Source: Styela clava
Taxonomy: Eukaryota; Chordata; Ascidiacea; Stolidobranchia; Styelidae
Assembly (NCBI RefSeq): GCF_964204865.1
Contig: NC_135258.1
Coordinates: 7,617,001 to 7,681,000, forward strand
Reading direction: 5' to 3'
DNA: 64,000 nucleotides
Under the pieces are notes generated by a model that saw only the letters and a program-made list of their open reading frames with translations, was not told the DNA's origin and ran no database searches. This document shows, piece after piece, positions 32,384 through 46,568 of this stretch (positions are counted from its first letter, which is position 1; every line of letters starts with the position of its first letter). A program made the translations under genes and the position numbers.

Positions 32384-32729
32384 TAGGGCTGGGCATTTCG
32401 AATCGCCGCCATCTTGTTTTTTTCTTTTCACCAATGGTCGAGGTGAATTCCCCAATTTTTTTTTCATTGAAATCATATTTTTTCAACGCAATTCTAACAT
32501 ATGACTATTTTCTGTAGTGAGTTATTGATAAAACGTGTTTGTTATAGGGTGTGAACGCTCAGTAATCTATCTGAGTGATGTATTCTATGTCTTCAGTAAT
32601 TCATTTGTGGACCAATTACTATAAAAAAGTCTCTTACAATTATATATTTCCAAGTATTCGAGATTCGATTCGAAAAAAATTTTCGATTCGATTCTGAAAT
32701 CACAAGGTATTCGAAAATGCCCAGCTCTA
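32384..32729. mobile_element. hAT-like MITE, family 4, copy 1
   Basis: 346 bp with ends TAGGGCTGGGCATTTCGAAT and the complement of TAGAGCTGGGCATTTTCGAA. Flanking octamers cttagtta (32376-32383) and cttagttg (32730-32737) match 7/8. The interior has 'ccgccatcttg', also present in the inverted copy at 35125-35518. Confidence 0.85.
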
Positions 32730-33204
32730 CTTAGTTGAGTTGCGATGATAGAGGTAGTTAAGCTGCGTGAAAGTCGAGCGTTGTAGCTGAGTGTCAGGAG
32801 ACGAGTTGTAATCGAGTGCTCCGAAAGCGAGTCCCATAATTTGTAAGATTCGAAAAAGCCAAAAACGTGGCAGCGCGCCACGGGTCATGTGACCTGAGCC
32901 TAGGTGTCGCTATACTGGTATATAATACAAGGTGCCGCCTTGGTATGTGATCTACCTAAATGTTTGTACTTAAACGTGTGATCTACGTTAACAGATTACT
33001 GGTAAATTCTATTAGTATACAGTTGGTGAATTCAAATCGCAAAAGGTATTAAGTCGATCGCATACTAATGCAGCACCCAGTACAATCCATCTTGTTAGAT
33101 TTGACCTCGCACGCCTCACACTTTTGGTCATTTATATTTCTCTATTATCTCAACGATCCCAGACAAATTATGTTCTATCTTTATGTCCTGTTGACATTGA
33201 CTCA

Positions 33205-33547
33205 TTATTTGCGCCACAGTAAAGACTTAAGGCGTGAAATTTCATCCTCGGAATGACAAACGTCGTCTTTATTTCCTAAAGGGTAAACCACGCCAGGAAT
33301 TTTATTCAGGTTGTCTAAGGAATTCTTGCGGGGTTTCGTATTTACCAATATTTTTATGGGTTTAAACTTCAAATGAGCAGAAATCACGGTTTGTGCCTTT
33401 GATGTCACAGATTTTCCATACCATACTTTTTTTCTTGGTGTCTCTTGGTAGTCTGCAAATTCCTCTTTCCCGACGCGCGGCAATACACTTCCACCCCTCG
33501 ATGTGTTGTATGATTCCGATGCTGATACCATACTGGACCTGGCTGAG
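33205..33547 (-). CDS. Open coding-like segment of unit 2, unknown family
   Basis: After an acceptor-like CTATTTTAG the minus strand stays open for ~113 codons (SSARSSMVSASESYN..., KKVWYGKSVTSKAQTVISAH..., ...SEDEISRLKSLLWRK). It is basic, serine-rich and probably disordered. The core KVWYGK...ISAH...ILVN..PRKN..DNLN is shared with unit 1. No known domain is recognised. The open frame could be an exon of a lineage-specific gene or a transposon-derived protein. Confidence 0.35.
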
Positions 33548-34330
33548 CTAAAATAGTTATAGACAGAAGTTACCTGACTTGAAGATTTCTTCATTAGAGA
33601 CTAGTCTTCACTTTATCTTACCTGAAACCGAAGTACCAAAACAAATAGCCTTATTCTTTTCATTGGAAACTCTTGACATTGTTTTCGAGCTGCAGACCAA
33701 CATCAGTCAGTCATGCGAACGCTCCAATATCCAGAATCGCTGGCGACAGCAAGGTCCAAGAGCGGTACGAAAGCATCCGACGCCACCCTCGAAAGGACAA
33801 CGTTTGTCATTTTACGAGCGCGAGGCGCTTCAGAGCATATTGTTGTAGTGTAACCATAAATACCACTACGTCCGATACCACACATAACAGCAACCTACAT
33901 TCAACATACTAAATAGTTTCATTATGTCACCTTGGCACCCAGGTAAGCATTCCTGCACTTTTCGAGGGAGTTTTTCAAACTATGTGAAAGTTCAAAGAAA
34001 CAATCTTGAACTCGCGTGTTAACTGACAACGTCGTTGGTCCACCAGCGCAACAGTACGTAAATCATGCACACTTTCTTCACGTCGTGGTACTTGCATAGT
34101 AACCTTTCTGCTTTTCCCTCGCATATATAGATTTCAATGTCTTATCGAAGTGAAATCGACGTTAAGACGATTGGCAGTAATATTACTGTGGCAGGCTGTT
34201 GATGAGAAAAACTTGTTCAAGGCCTACGTCATTGTATCTAATGTCGAAATCTTCATTTGTGAATATGGAAACAAAAAGTGAAAGTCAATCACATTGCTTT
34301 CCACTCATGCGAATGGAGCCGAGAATTGGT
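33240..34330 (-). repeat. Tandem unit 2 of the unknown family
   Basis: Best-preserved middle section of the triplicated unit. At 33703-33830 the minus strand encodes TNVVLSRVASDAFVPLLDL followed by SDSGYWS, matching ANVVIPRMASNAFIRLLNL and SDSGYWS in unit 3. The right side aligns with 31360-31700 and 35900-36220. Confidence 0.55.
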
Positions 34331-34379
34331 GCAATTTGATGTGAGGTTGCAATTTTTGTGCCACAATATGCATTCACAG

Positions 34380-36220
34380 TTTCAAATGTAAGTTCCTTTG
34401 ATTAATTGTTTATTTGCCGTTCGCGTTGCAGCTGCAGAGATTCCCACTGATTTGCTTTTGGCACCACTAACTGATGGTGATTCGTCTAACTCGTCTCTAT
34501 TTCCCAGGCTTGTCCACGGCGCATATTTTTTCTTTTCCATCCCATCCAAAGCAATTTATGTCCTCCTCACCATAGAATACAATTAAATAAAAATTGGTAA
34601 ATTTTGGTTTAGTGTCTTACCCATCGCCACTTAGAGTTTAGACTAACCCATCCTTTCTTAATCAACTTATACCAACTGCACTGCGTTTTGCACAGTAAAG
34701 AAATGATGATAAAATACTTTCAGATATTTTAACCGCTCCAACATCGGATGTTGAAGATTTTACGTGTTCTTTTGGAATATCAATTAAGTAGCATTTTTTA
34801 TCACTCAAAATTTTAGCAACCATTCGGGAATTTATGTATGCAGCTGGGAGAATGGGAATAAGTGAAAAGTGACATAATGGAATATGAGCCAGCCCTGTTT
34901 GATATCAAACGTTTGTCGTCAAAATCCGAAGAAACAAAATGGGTTGCCAAGTTCCAAGCGTCATCTAAATTTATCGCCCCAGTCCTTGTAGGTAATTGGA
35001 CTGTTTTTCGCAGATTTAGGCGTGGCGTCCTGTCCAAATCTTCCTAGGTCATTTTGTTTTGATGCCAGTTTATCGAGGGCCTTCCAGCACTTGCCAAATT
35101 TTCCTCCTATTGTTATATCATTATTAGGGCTGGGCATTTTTGAATACCTGATGATTTCAGAATCGAAACGAATATTTTTTCGAATCGAATCCCGAATACT
35201 TGGGAGATATAATTGTATGTAACTTTATTGTTGTGTTGGGTCCTCCAGACACATAAATTACTGAAAATGTAAAATACATCACTCAAACAGATTGCTGAGC
35301 GTCCACGCACAATAAAAAATACGTTTTCATCACCAACTCACTACAGAAAAGAGTTATATGTCAGAATTGCCTTGAAAAATATGGCTTCAATGAAAAAAAT
35401 TGAGAAATTTACCTCGAAAATTGGCGGAAAGGAAAAAAAAACAAGATGGCGGTGATTCGAAACTTTGCTATGAACTGATTCGAATAATTTACTATTCGAT
35501 GTGAAATGCCCACCCCTAATCATTATGCACAGAACTTGAATAATAGGTATCCTCTACTATTGTCAATGGCAACATATCTGGCGTAGCCTACTCATATAGG
35601 ATTGTTGGAAGCACTTATCAATATTTTCGATACTGAATAATTTGAATTCTGTAGTCCAACATTAGACAGATGACGGCTATCGCTCCAATAACCCGAATCA
35701 CTGCCGACATCGAGGTTCAAGAGGCGTATGAAAGCATTCGACGCCATCCTCGGAATGACAACGTTGGCCATGTGGAAGAGAGTGTGATTTCCCCGGCCTG
35801 GGACAAGAATTTCGTCCACGAATTCTTTAAAATCAAATAATTTCGACAAACTCTTTAAAAAAGCCAAGTGGCGTGAGATTTTCGCGCTTCAGAGCATATC
35901 CGAGTAAGCACTCCTGCAGTGTTCAAGAAATTTCCTGGAACTTTGTGGAAGTTCGGTGAAAACAATCCTGAACTCGCGTATTAGTCGGCAACGGCGTTAT
36001 CTACCAGCGCAACTACACTTAGGTATATATATCACGTGGTATTTACATACCTCCCTGCTTTTTCACTAGCACATACCTGTAGATTTTGCTGTTTTATCGA
36101 AGTGAAATCTTTAATAAAATGACTTGCAGTAATGTCAAGGTGACATGCTGCTGATGAAAAAACTTGGTTAAAACCACGACATTGTTCTTTTAGTTTATCT
36201 TGTCCTATAACTCTTTGTTC
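34380..36220 (-). repeat. Tandem unit 3 of the unknown family
   Basis: The left end (34380-34510) matches 30340-30480; the right half (35690-36220) matches units 1 and 2. The middle is replaced by unrelated DNA and the hAT-like element at 35125-35518. The minus-strand open segment 35592-35867 contains ANVVIPRMASNAFIRLLNL and SDSGYWS. Confidence 0.55.
35125..35518. mobile_element. hAT-like MITE, family 4, copy 2
   Basis: 394 bp with ends TAGGGCTGGGCATTTTTGAA and the complement of TAGGGGTGGGCATTTCACAT, flanked by a perfect 8-bp target duplication atcattat (35117-35124 and 35519-35526). Inverted relative to 32384-32729. The perfect duplication suggests a younger insertion than copy 1. Confidence 0.9.
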
Positions 36221-37394
36221 TCCCTTTCCCTATCCTTCCTCTATGCTAGTGGATCTGCATGCGTATACTGCAAGGATGTTTTGACTATTCTATCCAAGTT
36301 TATTCGCTGTTTCGTCATAATTAATTTGAGATTTCGATTTCAAACAAATTAATTTATCGCTACATTTCAAACTACATGATTGTTAATTTCTTGCCATTGT
36401 TGTAAACGGTTTGTCCGAGGAAGTCAGACGAAGCCTTACAAAAATACATTTAAATTGGATAAAAATTTAAGCAGATATTTTAATAGTGCTACACAAGACA
36501 GATGTTTGGCCTAACCATATACAGTCTACTCTATTTACATTCCAGTGATTTTATAATCAGATAGCTATAACAAGTAACAATACATAGCTAAAGCTTGGAT
36601 TACCCACTATCCGACAGAAGTAGTTTTGGTTTCCCATCCAGCTCCGCTCTCAACAGTCTGCTATCCGGAAACTCCTCCTGAATACGATATCGGCCGAGTG
36701 GAATATCTTTTCAACATGATTCCAGAATTGAAAAAAAAAGAAAAATACTGTAGTCTTAACCTAAATTAGCAGATATTTGCAGGCTCCAGATGTGGCTTTT
36801 ATCTTCAAAATAACACATGAGCAAGGCATCCGCAACTCTACGCTATGGCAAGCTACCTGCAAATGGAACAAATTGCTATGCAAATTGAATTCATTCGGCT
36901 GGGACCTGACGGTAATTGACCTCCCTGCTCTCGTTCTGTGCGTAAGCTATAAATAGACTCTCGTCTTGTAACAGTAACAACCAACTGAATTGCGCATATT
37001 CTCTTCGTCCAATATTGATCAATCCGAATGAAGTTAACCCTTTTTGAGTCAGTACGCCCTTCGCTGTTGAATTCCGGGACTGGAAATTTTAATAGCGCTC
37101 TCATGTCGTCGTGTAAAAAGAAAAAAAAGTTACAATCACGACGCAACGTGCGAGTTATATTAATTGCATCGATTTTAGAATGACAAAATTGACATTTTGA
37201 GACGAATATTTCTATTTAACCAGGTGCAATCAGCTAATCATTGATTTGGATGATTAGTATTGGGACCAGTGGATAAAAAGCATCGCGGCATCTAAGGATT
37301 CCGCAATTAAGGGAATTCCATCAACTAGTGTAAACTCAAATAGATATTTTAGTGTGAACCGCAATAACATCAGAAAATAGCGTGTGAGTTGGCC
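36221..37394. other. Intergenic, no gene recognised
   Basis: No convincing exon, RNA gene or repeat found. The minus-strand frame at 36853-37146 has no recognisable motif. Confidence 0.4.
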
Positions 37395-37495
37395 TCGATA
37401 ACCGTACGGTCGTATCACTCCCCCCTGTTAATACCAAAGCAATTTCATTTCTGTTACATTTTTTCGTATTGGTGACTGTATGTATTTAGGTTGAC
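37395..37495 (+). pseudogene. Decayed partial copy of the following exon
   Basis: In one frame this reads VNTKAISFLLHFFVLVTVCI, a stop, then VD, matching VYTKLICYLVLHFIIAVTLFLID in the exon at 37678-38174. It also has a frameshift upstream, so it is a non-functional local duplicate of part of that exon. Confidence 0.5.
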
Positions 37496-37677
37496 AAATA
37501 TCTCTCTCTCTCTCGTGCGTGGCAAGTCTAAAGAAATTAATAATGTACATTACTGCGTAATAAATCATTTTAGGCGGAGTATTTGATTAATTAGCATATT
37601 ATCCCCTCTACCACCAGAGATTTCCAGTTTATTTCACTATATTCTGAAAGTTATTTCGATATTCTTTCCTGCTGTAG

Positions 37678-38174
37678 TAAAGGTATAGGTGACAATGATA
37701 TAAGTCTTCAGAAAGTGGTAATTTTTTATTCTAGTAAATTGAATCCTAAACATAATAGCGAAAATGAGGGAGGTAACTTTGATGACCGTATCACTCCACA
37801 TGTCTATACCAAGTTAATTTGTTACTTGGTATTACATTTTATTATTGCGGTGACTCTTTTTTTGATTGACGATGAAATTCCTCTCCCGCTCGAATCCATG
37901 TTGTTTCTCGTGATTCTTTACCGTCATCTAGTGTTTTCGGCTATTCTGCACCGCAAGGTCTGCTGTTGGACCAAAAATTTACTCCAGCCCACAATTTCGA
38001 GTTTCGGCGGTTACGGTTTTGTCCTCGTTCAGGTATTTTGTGCCGGATTGTTCAGAGCTATGCTATATGAAAAGACGCCATCTCACACTTTCGGTTTGGA
38101 TACCCCACATTTCAGTCAGGCCGCACTAGCACATGTGATTGTGGGTATTGGTTTGGTGTTTGAGAACCAAGTTA
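37678..38174 (+). CDS. Membrane-protein exon, possibly alkylglycerol monooxygenase-like C-terminus
   Basis: An exon is supported by the acceptor TTCTTTCCTGCTGTAG at 37662-37677 and donor GTAAGT starting 38175, with the frame open throughout (~165 residues). It encodes a polar lead, a hydrophobic helix (YLVLHFIIAVTLFLIDDE), a second (ESMLFLVILYRHLVF) and further hydrophobic stretches toward ALAHVIVGIGLVF. Helix order and the spacing from LIDDE to ESMLFLVILYR recall the C-terminal region of AGMO (TMEM195). The identity is weak and the His-motif exons expected upstream were not found. It may be an orphan exon. Confidence 0.35.
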
Positions 38175-38504
38175 GTAAGTAGTGCCAAACGGCAAAACTA
38201 AATTAGGTGGTCCTTGCTAAAAATCCCATAATTCAGTAATTGCTGTAAATGTATGCATGATAAACCCTCATGTTGCCATGAAACTGTGAGCTGGTACCGG
38301 TAGATTATGGCAGTATGGGCTAGTCTTTGAAGGGTGGTTAATGTTATGACTGACTTTTTTGCCTTTTTCAATAATTAACTAGGCTACAAGGATTTCAAAA
38401 AAATTTGTGGCCAGTCATCTCATTCTGTCATTAGATAACCGTATCTTAGATTGAATGTCAATTTTGTCTTCCAATATTTAACAGAACAAAGTTGTAATCT
38501 TGCA

Positions 38505-39179
38505 ATGTCACAATATCAAACAGCTCATGCAGCATCCGTACAACAAACTTTAAAAGTTGTGGAAACCAACCTTTCATCTCTTGGAACAGGTCCATACACA
38601 CCAGAACAAGCGGAAAAAGTTCAAGAATTGAATCAACTGAAACAAAAATTGTGCCAGATACAAGCAACTGGTGGTACAACTGCTGGTTTCAATTTACAGC
38701 AGCAAGCAGCTAAGCCAATTGTAATGAACCAACCTAGCCCTGCACCTGTCAGTAATATGATCCCGGGAATGGTGACTCAGACTACAATTAAGACAGAGTT
38801 GCAACCGGCTGTGGTCTTGTCACAAGGGTCAGCTACATCAGCTGCAATTGAAGATGACAAAATATTAAGTAAACAGAGACTTCATGAACTTGTAAAAGAC
38901 ATTGATCCGAATGAACAACTAGATGATGATGTGGAAGAAATGTTGATGCAAATAACTGATGATTTTATAGAAAGTGTTGTTGCATCAGCATGTGACCTTG
39001 CTAGGCATAGAAACTCTAGTGTTTTGGAAGTCAAAGACATGAAATTCCATTTAGAAAATCATTGGAATATTGATGTTTTAGGATATGGTTCAGATGAAAT
39101 AAAACCTTTTAAGAAAACAGTTTCCACAGAAGCTCATAAACAAAGATTGGCACTCATAAGAAAAGCGACTAAAAAGTGA
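38505..39179 (+). CDS. TAF12: TFIID subunit 12 (TAF12)
   Basis: A 224-residue protein with the TAF12 histone fold at ~121-189 (LSKQRLHELVKDIDPNEQLD, DDFIESVVASACDLARHR) and the conserved tail ending EAHKQRLALIRKATKK. TAF12 pairs with TAF4 in TFIID, and acts in SAGA, through an H2B-like histone fold. The N-terminal ~115 residues are Gln/Ser/Thr-rich and variable, as in other TAF12s; human TAF12 is shorter (161 aa). The ATG at 38505 was chosen because an acceptor-like TCTTCCAATATTTAACAG ends at 38484; the 18 codons upstream look intronic. The coding region is a single exon. RPP30 follows on the same strand. Confidence 0.93.
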   Translation: MSQYQTAHAASVQQTLKVVETNLSSLGTGPYTPEQAEKVQELNQLKQKLCQIQATGGTTAGFNLQQQAAKPIVMNQPSPAPVSNMIPGMVTQTTIKTELQPAVVLSQGSATSAAIEDDKILSKQRLHELVKDIDPNEQLDDDVEEMLMQITDDFIESVVASACDLARHRNSSVLEVKDMKFHLENHWNIDVLGYGSDEIKPFKKTVSTEAHKQRLALIRKATKK

Positions 39180-39375
39180 TCGCTTGTATTTTGTTTACAT
39201 TCACAAGCTATTCTAATGTATATACAGTCAAGGATGGTCGATCATGTTGAAATCATAGTTGGACATGTTATATAAAGGTGACCAAAAAACATAATGCATA
39301 ATATCTCTATTACTTATACGAAAATAGGGAAAATTTATTTATTACCCAAACTTCTGTTTGTGTATAATCAAAGTA

Positions 39376-39589
39376 GGTACTCCCGCAGTATGTGTACCAG
39401 GTTAGGGCTAGGCCATAATTTTATTCCGATTTTCCTTAATTTGGTTCTATTACAAGTTAAGGGACTGTCTGTGTTAGCCAAGTGAGTGCCCCCTGCCCAT
39501 AGGTTTCAGTCTCTTCACACAACTTGATGTAAAATAGGCGAACAAAATTAGTTGCCTCTATATTTTGTTACACATACTCCTGGAGCGCC
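39376..39589 (+). mobile_element. MITE family 3, copy 2
   Basis: 214 bp. The left end GGTACTCCCGCAGTATGTGT and the complement of the right end, GGCGCTCCAGGAGTATGTGT, form an imperfect inverted repeat. Flanks share caaagt (39369-39375 caaagta, 39590-39596 caaagtt), a possible short target duplication. Copy 3 at 42863-43055 is the same element inverted. Confidence 0.75.
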
Positions 39590-40425
39590 CAAAGTTTTAG
39601 TAATCTGTGATGCTTTGCACAAAAGTTGTGGTCTTTCTAGAATATGTTCTGAGTGACCTGGATTTTTTACCTCTAAGCCATTCACAATTTTCTAGGTGTG
39701 AATTACTGAATGATGATGAATAATGAATTTTTATGTTCAATAATACATCGTTTACTTTTCCACTAATTTATCATCAAAATGAATGAATGGTGTGAAAGTT
39801 GTGTTAGATAAATATTTTTTCACATATAGGAATGTACGGTTTTGCATTTCTTTATATTGAGGAAAGCTATTTGGAAGTGCCAACTCATACATATAACATT
39901 ATAGGTTTTGAAATATCTTTACTATGAGTTGATAGGATTGTCTTGCGACATTATTGAATGCTCAAAATGGAACATTGAGACTAATATATAAAACACATTC
40001 TATAGAAATTCTTATGTTGATATTTACCAAAATATTTAGTTGAAGTGTTGGGATATGTATACATTATGTGAGAATACGGACTACCGAATTAAATGACAGA
40101 TGCATAAAAATATGTTCAAATTGCACATTTGTGTAATGAGTGAAAAACAGTTACTTGGATAGAAAGTAGAAATTGATGTCTGGAAATAAGTTGCCATAGG
40201 GAGAATTCTGTTTATGTCCGTCATGGTTGTATCTTTTCTGTCTACCCCAGTAGTAACATCTCCAAGATTTCAATACTTGTTTGGATATGGCAAATCTTTT
40301 TAAAATATCAATGTTTTGATCCATGAGAATCCCATATTTCATTATTTGTTTCGATCATTGAAGTATAATGAATGATTTTTTGTTTTGTTTACAAGAGCCA
40401 GATATTACATTACATGAAAATCATA
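39590..40425. other. TAF12-RPP30 intergenic region
   Basis: AT-rich with no gene. An acceptor-like TTTTGTTTTGTTTACAAG ends at 40395, about 30 bases before the RPP30 start, implying cis- or trans-splicing of the RPP30 leader. No clear AATAAA was seen for TAF12. Confidence 0.4.
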
Positions 40426-41256
40426 ATGTCTCATTTACCAATACCACCAAAGGGTTGCTTCTATGATTTGAATGTGCCTTATGATGAAAATCAAAAACAT
40501 ATGGATTCTGTTTTGACTACATTTAAAGAGCTGGGTTATTCAGTTTTAGCATTTTCAAAATATATTCCATCAGGATCTTTGAAACGAGGTGGAAAAAAGA
40601 AAAGATTGCAACTTCCTACCCCACCAGACAAAGTAAATTTTGATGGAATAACGCAGTTATCGAGAATCACGATTGAACTGAGCGAAGTAGACGACCAGAT
40701 TACTGTTCGAGATGTCATAACTCATGGGGGATTCGATATCATTGCGGTAGAACCAAAGACTGAAAAATTATTTCTTTCTGCATGTACCCAACTTAATATT
40801 GATATTATAACATTTGATGGTGCAGAAAAACTTTCATTCTTTCTAAGGACACACCAAGTTCGTGCAGCAATCGCACGCGGCATTCATTTTGAATTTAACT
40901 ACTCACCAATGGTTCGTGACCCAACAATGCGAAAGCTAACAACCACATGTGCTCTGAGATTGGTTGAATGCTGCAAGTCAAAAAATATAATAATGTCGAG
41001 TAAATCTTTGCATCCACTGGAATTAAGGGGACCATATGACGTAGCAAATCTCGGAATTTTGTTTACAATGAAAGAGAGCATGGTGCCACATCTGGTGTCT
41101 CATAACTGTCGATGTGTCGTGGTTCACAGTTTTGCAAGGAAAACTGCCAAAGGTGCAGTTTTTATACAAAAAATTGAAAGTAGTGATTCTAATATGCTCA
41201 AAAGGCAAGCGGAAATTTGTGATGATGAAGCAAAGAAGGCTAAATTGGAATTATAA
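40426..41256 (+). CDS. RPP30: Ribonuclease P/MRP subunit p30
   Basis: A 276-residue protein. RPP30 has a TIM-barrel-like fold and is an essential subunit of RNase P (tRNA 5' processing) and RNase MRP in the nucleus. Recognisable landmarks: FYDLNVPY at the start, LGYSVLAFS, FDIIAVEPKTEKLF, the central FEFNYSPMVRDPTMRKL, and the family-typical ELRGPYDVANLGILF near ~205-220, followed by NCRCVVVHSFARKTAKG. Length fits the family (268 in human). The 18 upstream in-frame codons probably lie in a leader or intron, so the ATG at 40426 (MSHLPIPPKG) was chosen. The coding region is a single exon and the C-terminus is Lys-rich (DDEAKKAKLEL). Confidence 0.95.
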   Translation: MSHLPIPPKGCFYDLNVPYDENQKHMDSVLTTFKELGYSVLAFSKYIPSGSLKRGGKKKRLQLPTPPDKVNFDGITQLSRITIELSEVDDQITVRDVITHGGFDIIAVEPKTEKLFLSACTQLNIDIITFDGAEKLSFFLRTHQVRAAIARGIHFEFNYSPMVRDPTMRKLTTTCALRLVECCKSKNIIMSSKSLHPLELRGPYDVANLGILFTMKESMVPHLVSHNCRCVVVHSFARKTAKGAVFIQKIESSDSNMLKRQAEICDDEAKKAKLEL

Positions 41257-41661
41257 TACTGAAAATATATTTAATTCAAATTTACAGTATCTGTTTTGGG
41301 GTATTATAAAGCTCCCTGTGTTACAGGTCAGACCTAGTCAAGCCGCAGTCTTATCCACTAGCAAGTACTGTCATGATGCTTCCAGACAAATTTGTATTGG
41401 CAGTTGTGAGCCAACAAAATACCATACGCATACGGCCGGTGATAAAAATAAGGAGATTCTGATTATTCGAAAAATTGCTTCGGGAAGGAAGTCACCCTGG
41501 GGGATGACTGTTTTTGGGAGGTCAAAATCTTATCTGACAATATGGAGCGATTGAAAAGCTTGAGGTTTTATCTAGCCAGCAGAGACCAATATAAAATTGA
41601 ACATAACTAAATCTGCAGGAAAATTTTGCAGAAAGCGCTGTTAATTAATTGGTATTTATCG

Positions 41662-41690
41662 AATAAACTTTTTTGTCATGAATAAATAAA
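41662..41690 (+). other. Poly(A) signals for RPP30
   Basis: AATAAA at 41662 and overlapping AATAAATAAA at 41681-41690 lie about 410-430 bases after the RPP30 stop, plausible cleavage signals for a long 3' UTR. Cleavage itself cannot be seen. Confidence 0.4.
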
Positions 41691-42691
41691 GTCTATAAAT
41701 TCTGTCAGACTATCAGATCTCAAATACTTGATATTTGAAATTTTTCTCGAAATCTGGGAATTTCGTATGCATCCATTATAACAAATTCTATGAGTTTTGT
41801 TTTGGACACTCTCATTGGCTACCGAAATACAATTGCAACACAAATCAGTTTTGGACATCCCTATTTCCATAAACCCTATGTTCAAAAGACCCCAAGCACT
41901 CCTGAAATACAACTAGAATACAGTTAGACCATTGTATTATAATATTTTCACACAATTTTAAGGAAACATACAATAGCAACACCCACCTATTAATATATTC
42001 TACAAATCAGCAAAGCAAAATCTAAAAACATGAAAATCTGCACAGAAGGAAGTGCAAACTTCCAACAGACATTTCAATAACTTAAAGGAAGAGCATCACC
42101 CTTCACGAAGGAATTACAAATTAGATAATTTTAAATTTTCTGTGATGTGTTTCCAAATTTTTGTCCTATTTATCAAAAAGATAGATAATCATTATTAATT
42201 GCAATGTTGAATTAAATTTTTTGGCACAGAGAAAAATGGAGAGTCCGACATTCAAATTTTAAGTTTAACCATCAGAAGTGTAATCTACAGGCAAGATGGA
42301 CTCATCCCGATTTCAACCTCCAGGCATGGCTACAAAAATTCTTGGAATGAAAATAAGTAACTCTATTTATCTTCTATCAGCAAACTATGTGTACACAAAA
42401 CAGCCAACAGTAAAGTATATACACAGCTTCCTATTCTTACAAACGTTGACTGAAACATAAATGATATACATAAATCTGCAGCAGTTAAGGTTTTTACTAT
42501 AGACAACTATACAACCTCATAAATAGTTGAATTGCCTATTTGGTTAGATTGTTTTTATAATATTGAACATCACAAAAACAATCTTTAGTTACTACATGTG
42601 ACAAATAAGATATTGCAGTTATTTTTTTTGAACCAAGAGCCATAAGCTTTCGAGATAGAACAGGTCTGTAGATATTACTGGTCCGTCAAGT

Positions 42692-45875
<3,184 letters not shown>

Positions 45876-46146
45876 TTTATCTTTTTATTCGCTTTCGCGG
45901 ACGGCAGCTAGGCTAAATGGTAAACTCCAGTCCGAGGTGAGAAGTTACTGCGACTGACGAAAGTTAAGAATGTATATCAATTATTTATTTTTGTGTTTGT
46001 TCGCCGAACGCCCCAATTTATTCCTTTTCGCACAAGTATGTCAAGAACGGTCAAAATAAATCAATACAAATAGCTCACAACAACGGCAACTTCGACAGAT
46101 TCACGAGTGTGTAAGTTGACTACACACGAATATGACGCGGAGTGGA

Positions 46147-46154
46147 TGACGTCA
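46147..46154. promoter_or_regulatory. CRE octamer upstream of ARF
   Basis: A full TGACGTCA palindrome 272 bp upstream of the ARF start codon. CREB/ATF factors bind this octamer; activity here is inferred from position only. Confidence 0.35.
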
Positions 46155-46489
46155 GGTTTTGTTTAACCTCGTGCCCGTAATTTTTGTTAAATCTTGATTT
46201 GTTCGTAAATTGCACACGGGGTATTTTATATATTACCCAATAGATAAAAAAAAGTCGACAGGTGTAAGTATTCTTGAAATTGAGTGGAAATTTGAATACA
46301 GGAAATATGATTTTTTCAAAAGATATTGGGAATAAGTGGTGAATGTCTGGGATGTATTACATAATAACCTTAGGTTATTTATATAGCCTATCTTGTGATA
46401 AAGTGCGTATGAACTTAGTGTCTATTGATGTGATGTATATCTCGGTGATCGTAAGGTATTCGACATATGGCAACAATACTAGAAAGATA

Positions 46490-46568
46490 CGATATGGCGC
46501 ATCATGCTAAGCGTTAGGCGCTTGTCATTACACCTCTAAATACCATACGTGAGCCACATGCTTAGAAT
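46490..46568 (+). mobile_element. SINE copy 2, left part (split)
   Basis: 'catgctaagcgttaggcgct' aligns with the A-box region of SINE copy 1. The segment ends with cttagaat inside the B box, where the hAT-like element is inserted; the SINE resumes at 48153. Confidence 0.75.
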
